Below, in pieces: positions 51,301 to 59,200 of a stretch of 64,000 nucleotides of DNA. Within the stretch, counting starts at the first letter, position 1. Each line of letters starts with the position of its first letter. The position numbers were made by a program, and so were the translations under genes. The DNA lies in NCBI GenBank assembly GCA_023333565.1, contig JAJKFH010002906.1, positions 1,302,001-1,366,000 of the forward strand, given 5' to 3'. The DNA is from Puffinus mauretanicus (Eukaryota > Chordata > Aves > Procellariiformes > Procellariidae). Under the pieces are notes generated by a model. That model had not been told where the DNA came from. It was given only the letters and a program-made list of their open reading frames with translations, and ran no database searches.

Positions 51301-54300
51301 GAAGAGTTAATTCCTAAAAAGAGTTTTTTGTGTTACCAGATATCATAATCTGGCTGCTTTTCCTTTTTTTTTTTTTTAAATAGATTGAATAAGGCAATTA
51401 TATCAGGATAACATATTTGTAACTTACAAGTTCATATCCCATTACTTAAACCAGCTGTTGATGTGACTGATTATTTAAAAATATCTGTTAGATTCTCCAG
51501 AACTGCACATCCATAAATACAAGAACTATTTCTCTGGACAAGAAACCAATCTGGTTAAAAGGTGATGTGAAAGCAGTGAATATGTAAATGAAAGATTTTA
51601 AAAAAGAAAAAATTATAATAAAATCAAATAGTGATAAAAACTAAAAATGTATAGGTAGGCATGCTAGAGAAATAATCAGTACTTATTTAAAAGTAACTGT
51701 TTTTTCTAAAACATATTAAGAAAAAGAAAAACCTCACGTAACACATAAGTCTTAGGAGTGTAGAAAAGCCCCTTTCTGATATGTATTTGGAAAGAAGAAA
51801 GTGGTTGTATTCTTTCTGCATGATGCTGAAAATCTGTACCGAAGATAAAGCAACATTTCTAAATGAAGATATTTTCAAACCAGCCATGGGAGGAATTTGA
51901 AAAGAATTAGTTGAGAAACACTTTGAAACTAATGTCATTTACAACAAGTTTTGAAATATGAAGAAAATAGCAAAAGAACTAGAGGCTTGCAGTGTTATTT
52001 GAATACTAGAAAAGAATGAAAGTTTCTGAAAAACAGTGTCTATAGTTCCTAGGTAAGACAACATAACAGTTAATTCACATGTGTTAACATTGAATTGAAG
52101 ACCAGAAAATGACATCGGGGAGTGTACTTCCATCGTAGATGGGCCTTTTTGAATAAACTTCTAAAAATGCAGATCATCTTTGTCGACTGTATTACTATTA
52201 ACTTCTCCAGACTAATCAAGGCATTTGACCTACAATCACATGGCTTTTAAATTCATTAACGTAGTCGCTTTTTTTCGATACAGCGCAAACTTTGGCTTTA
52301 ACTATGTTGTGGCCAGAACTTAAGTTTCATGAAAGGATGCTGTTCTTACTAGCTGATTCCAAAGAAGAGCTGGTCTATTGCTATCTTACATATTTTTAGA
52401 TCTCTTTTTTTAATTGCAACTGAAAAACAAAGTAAAACAGAAAAAAATACATATTTCTAAGTAAAAAAATACCACCACCACCACCTTTCCAAGCACTGTG
52501 CCTTTTTCCCCACGTTCAGCCCAGCACTGACACTCAGGTCTGTAATGGGAAAAAGACTCTTCTCCCCGGTCACATCAGTGCTTTTATTTTCTCTGCAGAG
52601 CAGAGGAGAAAGAGGCAATGTTCACCTGCTTTAACAGACCTACGCACATCTTCAAGTCTCAGACACCGTACAGCCTCTGCCATTCTTAGTGCCGCAGTGG
52701 CACTTGCTTTCTGGAGGAAACAGTTACTTGACTCAGAATAAACATTTTGACCAAATAAAGCCTTGGGATTGCTACAGAGTACATGGGTGGAACACAATGA
52801 CCTGGGGTATACAGGACTGGGTGATTTAATGTCCCCTCTGGATAAACTCTGCTAAGTGATCTCACATGCACAAGTCCCGCAGGATCAGCGTAGCTGCTGC
52901 TGGGCTCTTCTTCCCCACTGCCTGGCCACCCTCTTCCCCTGACATCAGTTATACAGGGACAACTTGCCCTCCCAGGGCTGGCTCTCCCTGACAGGCCACA
53001 GCTGATGACTCCAGAGACTCATTCAAACCCATGTTTTCCCATCAGTCATTCGTCCCGGTATCTGTATCTTGCCCTGTCACACAAGTCAGCTGCATGCTGG
53101 ATCCCTCATGAGCATTGAGGGCAACACAGCAGGTAGCAAGCATAATATTGTGCATTACTTCTTTGCATACAAAGTCACTTCTTTATGTTGCAACATCAGT
53201 TACTAGCAGCGTACATTCAAATTCTGTCACAGATCTTTAAATTTCATACATTTCTGCAAACACACCTCCATATAACACTATAGGCATCTTACCTACACTT
53301 CGATTAGTCTTCTACTGACATCCTGCTGCTTTGTCTACAGTCTAACCACTTACAAGTTACAATATTAAATTCCTCATTAGTTTGGTCATGCAGCTACAAT
53401 AATTAGACCATTTTTAAGCCCTTACAGATTGCTTAGATTAGAGTTTAGAATATGGTATTATTGCTCAGATGGGGAACTGAGACATTAACCTATATGTGGA
53501 AAGTGTTTCTGCTAATTTTAGGTTCTGTTAATTTTACGTTCAGAATCAGCTTCACAGATTACTCAAAGCACAGCTTTTACAGCTTTTTTTACAGCTTTTA
53601 CAGATTTCAGTGGCAGCTGTGAAATGAACACTACCACATCAGGATGATCAAGCCAAAAATCCTAGAAAACCTGCCATATAATTATTATCCGTTTACGAAG
53701 CATTTAGAGCATCACTGTCTGGGGCAAGAAACAGGAGCAGAAATCAGTATTCCACAGCAGAGTTCAGTTGCCTCCATCACATGGCCATCATTTTGTAATC
53801 CCCAGCCTCATTCACATTTTATCTTTATCTTTTACAGCAAATGAATAAGGGGTCACACAGGCAGCATAATTCACTAAATGTTTCTGATTCATTCTTCTAA
53901 CGCAGTACACAAAGCACCAGATTTTGCGGAGCTATAGCATGAAGAAAACATAGTATGTGCACATAGGACAAATTAAGATTGCATCCTTTGTCTCGATTCC
54001 TAAGCACTGAGTTTGCAAAATTAATAACATTCTTTGATACAGGTAACATGCCGGACTATTAAAAGAGGAAATCAGTTTTCCTCCGACATTTGATAACATG
54101 ACACCATGCTGCATCACTAGTTCAGATCCTTTAGCTCTCCAGACATTTGGCATTTGAGAGGGTAGAGTGATCCGATAGCATTAATTATCAGTCTCTGAGC
54201 AGAGGTGTTACACAGGAGGAGAAATTTTGCAAGGAGACAGCAAACAACAGGACAATCTTGAGCTTCCTTCCGGCTTTGTGGCACAGTGCTCACCCCACCA

Positions 54301-57300
54301 AGCACAGCTCCTTTCTCTGCTCAGTCTCATCTTTTCTTCACCTTGGCTGCTTACCTCACTTCCATCCTTTCTTGCTTAATCACTACCTGCTTCCCATTCT
54401 CTTGTCCCCTTCTGTCCGCATAGGGTCCTAGTTTTGGTCTCACCATCCTCTGACTTTATTCTTCAGATAGTCCCTTCTCTCAGATCTCCCTGTCCTCCTT
54501 TGATTAATTCACTGCTCCCTGCTGGCTCCCTCTCACACATCCCTTTCCTCAGTCTCTACCTTCCCAGACCTTTCTGATATCCATTTCCCCTTTCTTAGTA
54601 ACATTAGCCTTTTCCCTCACCTCTCTTCTCCCTTGTCCCACCTTCCTCTCCCTTTAGCCCCTGCCTTCAATCTCCTCGCTTAGTTCTTCCCAATACATTT
54701 TCACCATCTCTGTCTTTCAGACACAACCAATATGACTTCCTGATCCTCTCAGCTTCCTACATCTTCCTGTCTTGAACCAGTAATTTCAAAGTCTAATTTG
54801 ATGGCTTCAAAGCATAGGACACATGGCACTACCAGGAAACCCTCGCTGAGATCACTGGTGACAGTTCCTCCGATGAAAGTGGTCTCTAGCATCCAGGAAC
54901 ATCCGTTAGAGAAGGTTAATTTTTACACTACTGCAACTAGGCTTGAACAGGCTCCTTAGCTCTGGTGGGATGGCCTGTCAGAGGACTATCTCTCAGACAC
55001 AGTGATCTTGTAGAGGAATACTGCAGAAATCCTTATTCGTTTAAGAAAAGGCATTGCTTTATATAAGAGCCCCAGAATCATTCAACGTAGGCAAAGTACC
55101 AATCCCTCACTTTCTGAAAAATTGAAATGATTTTGGTAAAGTTTTACTTGTTTTCTTGCTCAAGGTGAAAAAAAGTCCACATTGCATATAAAATTCAGAG
55201 CAAAGGGTTCAAGTCCAGTAGAGTCTGGCTATAAACAGTCAAGACAGGTTTGCAGGTTGGGTAGCTATTGTAGTTGGGTTGTAGTGCTACTAATGGAGAG
55301 GTGAAAGCATCCATGCCCACGCAGCAGTTGCAGGCAGACCAGCCTGTGCAGATGACAATGATCTAACTTTCAGAGCTTCAGTTCATCATTGTGTAGACTT
55401 TTCACTACCCTCTAACTGACATTAGAGGAAATTTTTCTCAGGAAATTTAGTCTTCATCCCTGATTTTCTGAAAAATATTAATTTTTGTTGTACACGTAGA
55501 TATACAAGATACACATTATTCTTCCATCCACAGGGAAGCCAGTCAGATTAATGTCCAAGTTAAATGAAAGAAAAGAAATAACCAAAAAATTATTGTTACA
55601 TAATGATTATTTGAGCTTGTGCAAAGGCTGAAGTAATTTCACTTTCCTATTTACAAATCTGGAACAGATCTTAAAATTTGTTGCAAACTATGTAAACAAG
55701 AGCACTATCCTTCACAATCATAAACTTGCACTTCTCCAAACGATTTGGGATGGTCTCTTTCCCACATTTGACAGAAAGCATTTGGTATAAGAGATCTTGG
55801 CCTTGAAAACAGCTGTCACATGCATGCAGCACCAGAAGGCCTAACAAGTTTCACATGGTTTTAAGAAAGTTTTCCTTGGCATTTTGAAATGAGGGTAAGG
55901 GAAGGAAAAAAAAAATATACAAGGGGAAGATCAGAAAGAGGAGGGAAGGGGAACTGTAGGCACAAGCAGAAATAGGATTGGAAAACTTCAGGTAGGGGCA
56001 CAGAGCATACAGGGTTAAAATAGTCATAGTCACAATTGTTTTCCACAAGGAGTCTGCCAAATCCCTTTTGGAGTTCATTTTGAATAGTTTTAGATACTAA
56101 TGTTCTTCTGTTTTTCTTAATGATTAATAAATGAATTGTTTGAGAGTCTGTCACTTAGCCAAAGTCCAGGAGGATGAAATAGTTTTCGTCCCCAGAAAGC
56201 TAATCAAAGTGACTTTAAAGACACAAATGTGCATTGTAGTTGTTGCAGCGATTACAGTTGATTATTTTACTAAGAGAGGTGTGGCAGCAGCCAGTGCAAT
56301 GCCAGCCACATGCCTAAGTGACCTGCTAGCTTCTCAAGGGGGGGTGAGCCACCCAGGCAGGTGTTTATCCTGGCTACCCATTCAATGCTGCCAGTTCCAC
56401 AACCGGAGTCTGAAATTTACTTTTCTCTGTGTTAAAATTGATGCTGTTGTGCTGGTGAAAACCATGGTATAGATGATGCTTTGTTTTCAAAGAAAGCCTC
56501 TACCTGATACAGTATATTCCACATGGGAAAGTAGTCAGGCAGTTGCTGAGAGCTGCTGGTGCATAAAAAGCTTGATTATTTGGATTAGTTTGATTATTTG
56601 GATTTTGGAAGGAAAACTTTTCATATAAAAAGATTTAATGAAGAGTCTGAAGGAAGAGAGCAAAATAAAACAGTTATTGGAATTATTTGTGTGCAACTTT
56701 AGCTGTTGAATGGAAAACTAAGCAGCAGTAGGTTGAATTGATATGGATGGGTCAGGCAAGAGTAGTTTTTGTAAGATAGACATTTCTTATTTTACTTTTT
56801 AAAGAATTAGGAGCACCTGTGGGTTGTAGAAATTAAAAAAAACCAAACACAATAAAACTTTACCACTGAACTTCTAGCAGTCCACAAACCACAAATTCAA
56901 TTTCTAAGCACAATTGTACTTACTTCAGGAGTGTTTGTTTTAATATCACCAAGCCTGAAGACTTGAGCAAAGTTTAAGTCTATTGTGTAGATGAAATCAG
57001 CCAACTTTTAGATGTGGTTACAATTCAGATTGCTGGCTAAAACTCTGGAAGGCAGTGAAGCTATGAACTGTGCACTGAGCGAGATTAGGAGAAGTGGCAC
57101 TAAACAGGAACCCTTTTGGTGCAAAATAGAGCACTAACAGGTGGCAGAGACTCCAAGCATGCACGTGCTTTAATCTATGAGTGCACTACTTCTTTCTTTA
57201 ACAAATCTAGATGAGCCATGTGGTTTTCTTATAAGTGTTATAATACGCTATATATGATGAGCCAATAAACACCTTAAAAGGTAACAGCCATCATGACTAT

Positions 57301-58808
57301 AATACTAGAAGGCCTGTAGTCATTCACAGTCCTCATCTGCTATCCTATTTTGCAATATGCTTTAATATATTTTGATACATTTTATAAATTCCACAGCAGA
57401 AATTATGCCAATAATGATTTGCACGAATCTTGCATGAATGTTTCAACATCTCACTGTTCTGATACAGAAAGCAGTAATGTGAAAGGCTTAATTTGTTTGA
57501 AAGCCTTTAGCTTTTATTCTGCATACCTTGAAGTACTACCTATAAATATTGGATTATTGCTCATGGATAACACGGATGCATATGAAGCTCACAGGCTTGG
57601 TAAGATCTCATTATCATAGCCTGCTTAATTCCAAATACATTAATATCACTGTTTTTTCCATGCTTGCAGCTTGCATATTATATATTCCTCCAAAACATAA
57701 TAGAACTGCTTAGAGTTTTTACACAGATTTAACTAAGCTTTGCAACCATAAAAATAACTGTAAGTGGAGCTCTATTTCCCAAACTCCTAACGTGGGCAAT
57801 ATCCCTTACAAATCTTATGTAAAGCAGCATAGTACACACAATGTAAACCAAAAAAGGTTTAATTTAAAAGCAGGAAAGAGATCAAGCTATTGTTCGATAC
57901 AGAAGAAGGTGGCAGAATTCAACCTTAAGCTCCTATTAGTTTAACGAATCTGTTATTATTGCAAAGGGTAGCTATTTCTTCTAAAATTACAAAATTAATA
58001 AAACATTATTTTAGTATTGACATAGTGCAACAAAAAGCAATTTTTAGTATAAAAATTACAACTAAAGAAAATTATAATCATTAGGAAAATCCAACATATA
58101 GATCAGTATCAGCAGCTTCAGAGGGACAGCTTTACCCAAGTTGAAAGCAGCACTTACAAACTGGGTACTCGAATGGAATGAAGAAAACATTACTACAGTA
58201 AGCAGAAAGTCAGGTGTAACTCCCACCACACTGAAGGGGCTTGCATCTGAAGGAAAACTTAAATTTAATTCAGTCTCTATCTTGCATGTTATATTGCCTA
58301 TCATGCTGAATCAGAGGGTAAAAATTTCCTGTCACCTGAACACAACCTGCTTTTTGAGAACTAGCAATTCTAGTAGCACTGCACAGTATCACTACAAACT
58401 ACTGAACAGTCTAAAATGTGGATTTCAAGGTATGTGAAATGACTAGTTCTATATGTACCTTCATTAAATATTTAGAGCAAGTATTTATGCAATGTTTAAA
58501 CTGTTTCTTATTTTTTAATTTCAGCTCATAACTATTAATAGTAACTCTCAAAGCATTAAGTACAAAAATATTTGATCCTTACATGTAGCTAGTAACCTTG
58601 AGAGACTGCATTACACTTCGATTCTATCAAAGAATAATTGCCATGAAGAACTGTAAAATAACACTGAGATGTCATGGTTTTTAAGAAATCCACTACTGAA
58701 GTTTATCAGCTATCGGCTTTGCAATGCTCAAAACAAGAAAAAAAGCCAGATACGCTTACCCTTGGTACCAATAAGCAAGAACATATAGAAGCAGCACTCG
58801 GATGTCAT
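10650..58808 (-). CDS. RXFP1: Relaxin family peptide receptor 1, complete gene
   Basis: RXFP1 is the plasma-membrane receptor for relaxin. It is a class A GPCR of the LGR type that mainly raises cAMP through Gs. Eighteen coding exons join in phase to 2301 nt, 766 aa (human about 757). Order: signal peptide (1-16 and on, core [10 protein letters not shown]); one LDLa module (C33 to C68, six Cys, N-glycosylation site NIT at 42-44, acidic [12 protein letters not shown]); linker (about 69-103); Cys-containing LRR N-cap (about 104-138); ten leucine-rich repeats (about 139-379); hinge with [13 protein letters not shown]; seven transmembrane helices (about 400-690). The DRY-box equivalent is EKY in [13 protein letters not shown], and TM7 has NPLLY. 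The tail ends QSTRLNSYT, like human. In this family the LDLa module is needed for signalling and the LRRs bind relaxin. No stop, frameshift or missing domain is seen. Confidence 0.97.
11100..11660 (+). repeat. Pyrimidine-rich tract
   Basis: About 560 bp rich in C and T on the plus strand, with repeated CTCCCT, TTTCC and TTCTCC words. This leaves a long stop-free plus frame (11024-11659), which I regard as compositional. It is purine-rich in the RXFP1 pre-mRNA. A similar block occurs at about 54300-54790. Confidence 0.6.
12857..12961. repeat. Spaced 19-bp direct repeat
   Basis: The same 19-mer, TATAGTAATATAGTTCAAT, occurs at 12857-12875 and 12943-12961, a spacing of 86 bp, in AT-rich intron sequence. 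Confidence 0.85.
13046..13264 (-). CDS. RXFP1: RXFP1 coding exon 17 (TM5-TM6)
   Basis: A 219-nt exon: [19 protein letters not shown], the third intracellular loop ([18 protein letters not shown]), then TM6 with [14 protein letters not shown] and LLQVEIPG. Acceptor TTAAACAG, donor GTATGT. Confidence 0.97.
13265..15444 (-). other. RXFP1 introns 15 and 16 (flanking exon 16)
   Basis: Intron 16 (13265-13784) and intron 15 (14196-15444) are AT-rich, with a T-run at about 14400-14413. No element is recognised. Confidence 0.7.
13785..14195 (-). CDS. RXFP1: RXFP1 coding exon 16 (TM2 to TM5)
   Basis: A 411-nt exon from [16 protein letters not shown] through [20 protein letters not shown] and the E-K-Y motif at the end of TM3, to [15 protein letters not shown] and VVIFLG. 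It holds the conserved extracellular cysteine pair (HCQL and GVCF). Acceptor CCCACAG, donor GTAAGT. Confidence 0.97.
15445..15674 (-). CDS. RXFP1: RXFP1 coding exon 15 (hinge and TM1)
   Basis: A 230-nt exon encoding [19 protein letters not shown], the hinge, TM1 ([20 protein letters not shown]) and the first loop up to MSLCC. Acceptor CAACCAG, donor GTGAGT. Confidence 0.96.
15910..16160 (-). mobile_element. CR1 LINE, 5'-truncated 3' fragment
   Basis: About 250 bp whose plus strand begins AATCATAGAATCATTTCGG and continues with the words GGTTGGAAAAGACC, AAGATCATCAAGTCCAACC, ACCTCCAGGGATGGTGACTC and CCTAATATCCAATCTAAACC. These are the antisense of an avian CR1 3' end, so the element lies on the minus strand with its 3' end at about 15910. 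The terminal 8-bp repeat (ATTCTATG-like) is present in about one and a half copies. The 5' truncation point is near 16160, as usual for CR1. An open frame here (15921-16154) is not a gene. Confidence 0.93.
16169..16240 (-). CDS. RXFP1: RXFP1 coding exon 14 (LRR 10)
   Basis: A 72-nt exon: [15 protein letters not shown], then RPLRNLSHI. Acceptor TTTACAG, donor GTAAGT at 16167-16168. A CR1 element starts about 8 nt beyond this donor. Confidence 0.95.
16241..18392 (-). other. RXFP1 intron 13
   Basis: AT-rich, with a T-run at about 16771-16790 and a low-confidence exon-like block on the plus strand at 16627-16716 (see findings). No repeat family is recognised. Confidence 0.65.
18393..18464 (-). 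CDS. RXFP1: RXFP1 coding exon 13 (LRR 9)
   Basis: A 72-nt exon: [15 protein letters not shown], then DFLIKLRSL. Acceptor TTTACAG, donor GTAAGT. Confidence 0.94.
19720..19791 (-). CDS. RXFP1: RXFP1 coding exon 12 (LRR 8)
   Basis: A 72-nt exon: [15 protein letters not shown], then KDLKELSQL. Acceptor TTCTGCAG, donor GTAAGG. Confidence 0.94.
20504..20575 (-). CDS. RXFP1: RXFP1 coding exon 11 (LRR 7)
   Basis: A 72-nt exon: [15 protein letters not shown], then SSLQMLDEL. Acceptor CTTTCAG, donor GTGAGT. Confidence 0.93.
21483..21554 (-). CDS. RXFP1: RXFP1 coding exon 10 (LRR 6)
   Basis: A 72-nt exon: [15 protein letters not shown], then [18 protein letters not shown] is conserved and NVT is a possible glycosylation site. 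Acceptor TATCCCAG, donor GTAAGT. Confidence 0.94.
21835..21909 (-). CDS. RXFP1: RXFP1 coding exon 9 (LRR 5)
   Basis: The one LRR exon of 75 nt: [18 protein letters not shown], then MPRLNWL. The extra codon is also present in human. Acceptor TTTTCAG, donor GTAAGT. Confidence 0.94.
22205..22600. other. GC-rich island inside RXFP1 intron 8
   Basis: A roughly 390-bp block far richer in G and C than its flanks, within the 784-bp intron 21910-22693. It is G-rich on the plus strand in its first half. It leaves long stop-free frames on both strands (for example 22145-22603 minus and 22219-22599 plus). None resembles a known protein to me. Confidence 0.6.
22694..22765 (-). CDS. RXFP1: RXFP1 coding exon 8 (LRR 4)
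   Basis: A 72-nt exon: [18 protein letters not shown], then KSLILL. Acceptor TTTATAG, donor GTAAGT. No long open frame surrounds it, so it is easily missed. Confidence 0.93.
23610..23681 (-). CDS. RXFP1: RXFP1 coding exon 7 (LRR 3)
   Basis: A 72-nt exon: [18 protein letters not shown], then [16 protein letters not shown] is as in human. Acceptor TTTCAG, donor GTATGT. Confidence 0.95.
24739..24810 (-). CDS. RXFP1: RXFP1 coding exon 6 (LRR 2)
   Basis: A 72-nt exon: [15 protein letters not shown], then [16 protein letters not shown] is identical to the human repeat. Acceptor TTCTTAG, donor GTAAGT. Confidence 0.94.
26424..26495 (-). CDS. RXFP1: RXFP1 coding exon 5 (LRR 1)
   Basis: A 72-nt exon: [15 protein letters not shown], then KKYQDLKNL. 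Phase 2 at both ends; acceptor CCTACAG, donor GTAAGG. Confidence 0.93.
26496..28724 (-). other. RXFP1 introns 3 and 4
   Basis: Intron 4 (26496-27785) holds a block at about 27050-27170 of less AT-rich, open-frame sequence ending at a CAG|GTAAGG donor-like site on the plus strand. Intron 3 (27892-28724) holds a perfect 8-bp-stem hairpin, AAGAGCTT/AAGCTCTT, at 28101-28120. Confidence 0.6.
27786..27891 (-). CDS. RXFP1: RXFP1 coding exon 4 (LRR N-terminal cap)
   Basis: A 106-nt exon encoding [19 protein letters not shown], then [17 protein letters not shown]. The CxCxGLxxxC pattern is the LRRNT cap and NIT is a potential glycosylation site. The phase moves from 1 to 2 here and stays 2 through the LRR exons. 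Confidence 0.95.
28725..28829 (-). CDS. RXFP1: RXFP1 coding exon 3 (LDLa-LRR linker)
   Basis: A 105-nt exon encoding [20 protein letters not shown] and onward to TKTPEC. It matches the human linker in length and in GWSLQFDK and TPEC. In the family this linker takes part in relaxin binding and activation. Acceptor TTATTAG, donor GTAAGT. Confidence 0.92.
37848..37870 (+). repeat. Poly-A run (23)
   Basis: Twenty-three consecutive A on the plus strand, then GAAAAAAG. No processed gene copy is recognised upstream. Confidence 0.9.
39222..39249 (+). repeat. 14-bp perfect tandem duplication
   Basis: AAATTTCTTTCGGT occurs twice head to tail (39222-39235 and 39236-39249). Confidence 0.9.
40396..40551 (-). 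CDS. RXFP1: RXFP1 coding exon 2 (LDLa module)
   Basis: Encodes a short N-terminal stretch ([15 protein letters not shown]) and then [17 protein letters not shown] through [12 protein letters not shown], a full LDL-receptor class A module. The donor is GTACGT. The acceptor CTATTTAG at 40552-40553 is the best in-phase choice and follows a good pyrimidine tract. The pre-LDLa segment is longer than I recall for human RXFP1. Confidence 0.93.
46430..46467 (+). repeat. Short tandem repeat, TTTATTTAACC-like
   Basis: Three near-identical units: TTTATTTAACC, TTTATTTAACC and TTTGTTTAACC, with a period of about 13 bp. Confidence 0.8.
48329..48358 (+). repeat. Poly-A run (30)
   Basis: Thirty consecutive A on the plus strand after TATAAAAG. 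It may be a microsatellite or the tail of an unrecognised retro-insertion. Confidence 0.9.
49136..49262. repeat. Imperfect 34-bp-arm inverted repeat (poly-C/T to poly-G/A)
   Basis: The left arm (49136-49169) is CC, a T-rich run, then C-rich ending in 13 C. The right arm (49229-49262) is 9 G, GA-rich, then 16 A and GG. Each arm is 34 nt, and their reverse complements align end to end with scattered mismatches. The 59-nt loop holds a nested 7-bp inverted repeat, CATACCA/TGGTATG (49202-49219). Confidence 0.75.
54300..54790 (+). repeat. Second pyrimidine-rich tract
   Basis: About 490 bp rich in C and T on the plus strand, with repeated words such as CTTCTCCC, CCTCTCCC and TTTCCCC. It resembles the block at 11100-11660 in composition and strand. 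It may be low-complexity drift or a shared repeat family; direct alignment is needed to tell. Confidence 0.55.
56572..56604 (+). repeat. 15-bp direct repeat, period 18
   Basis: TTGATTATTTGGATT at 56572-56586 and again at 56590-56604, separated by AGT. Confidence 0.9.
58760..58808 (-). CDS. RXFP1: RXFP1 coding exon 1 (start codon, signal peptide)
   Basis: Forty-nine coding bases reading [16 protein letters not shown] plus one base, then donor GTAAGC. MTS and the following hydrophobic core parallel the human signal peptide. The phase (1 nt) fits exon 2 exactly. The exon is short and separated from exon 2 by 18.2 kb, so it is less secure than the others. A longer open frame over it (58756-58998) is in another frame. 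Confidence 0.8.
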
Positions 58809-59200
58809 ATCTGTCGTTCAGCAATTCAGTGAATTTCTTGTACGGTCTGCTTCTGACAGTCTTCAGCAGTGCATGAAGCAAGCTCCCTTCTCTCCCCTGC
58901 CTTCCTCCCTGACTCTCCTTTGCGCTAGGTCTCCCTCTCTCCCCCCTCTCTGGCACAGACACACACACACATGCAGACACGAAGGTTTCCGGGAGCACAC
59001 CGGCTCCTCAGGCTCTCCCTTCCAGGATGGGGTCTGCTCCACGGCAGGCGAAGGCTGGGATGTGCGTGGACACGGGTCTGCCCCAAGAAAAGCTGCTGCT
59101 GCTGCACAAAACACAGCCAGGTCCAGAGAATTGTCATCAACAGTCCAATTCCCACCCCCACCCCCAATTTTTTTTCTTAAGTCACAATACTGCAAGAGGC
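58809..59200 (-). promoter_or_regulatory. RXFP1: Presumed RXFP1 5' UTR / proximal promoter
   Basis: Sequence directly upstream of the RXFP1 ATG. It is GC-richer than its surroundings, purine-rich on the sense strand, with GTGTGT- and GCAGCAGCAG-like runs. No TATA box or CpG island is evident. It holds upstream ATGs in other frames (for example 58998), which could act as upstream open frames if transcribed. The true start site cannot be read from the sequence. Confidence 0.45.

Larger units (their letters stand above)
40552..58759 (-). other. RXFP1 intron 1 (18.2 kb)
   Basis: Separates the signal-peptide exon from the LDLa exon. It is AT-rich with GC-richer patches at about 41280-41480, 50480-50900 and 52490-53060. 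It also holds a pyrimidine-rich block at 54300-54790, a poly-C/poly-G inverted repeat near 49.2 kb and small tandem repeats. The open frames here are short, isolated and unlike any protein I know. Confidence 0.65.

Noticed and set aside
58756..58998. 80-aa minus-strand open frame over the RXFP1 start exon
   Set aside because: It is out of frame with MTSECC... and does not continue into the LDLa exon. The 58808 ATG gives the right phase and a signal-like peptide.
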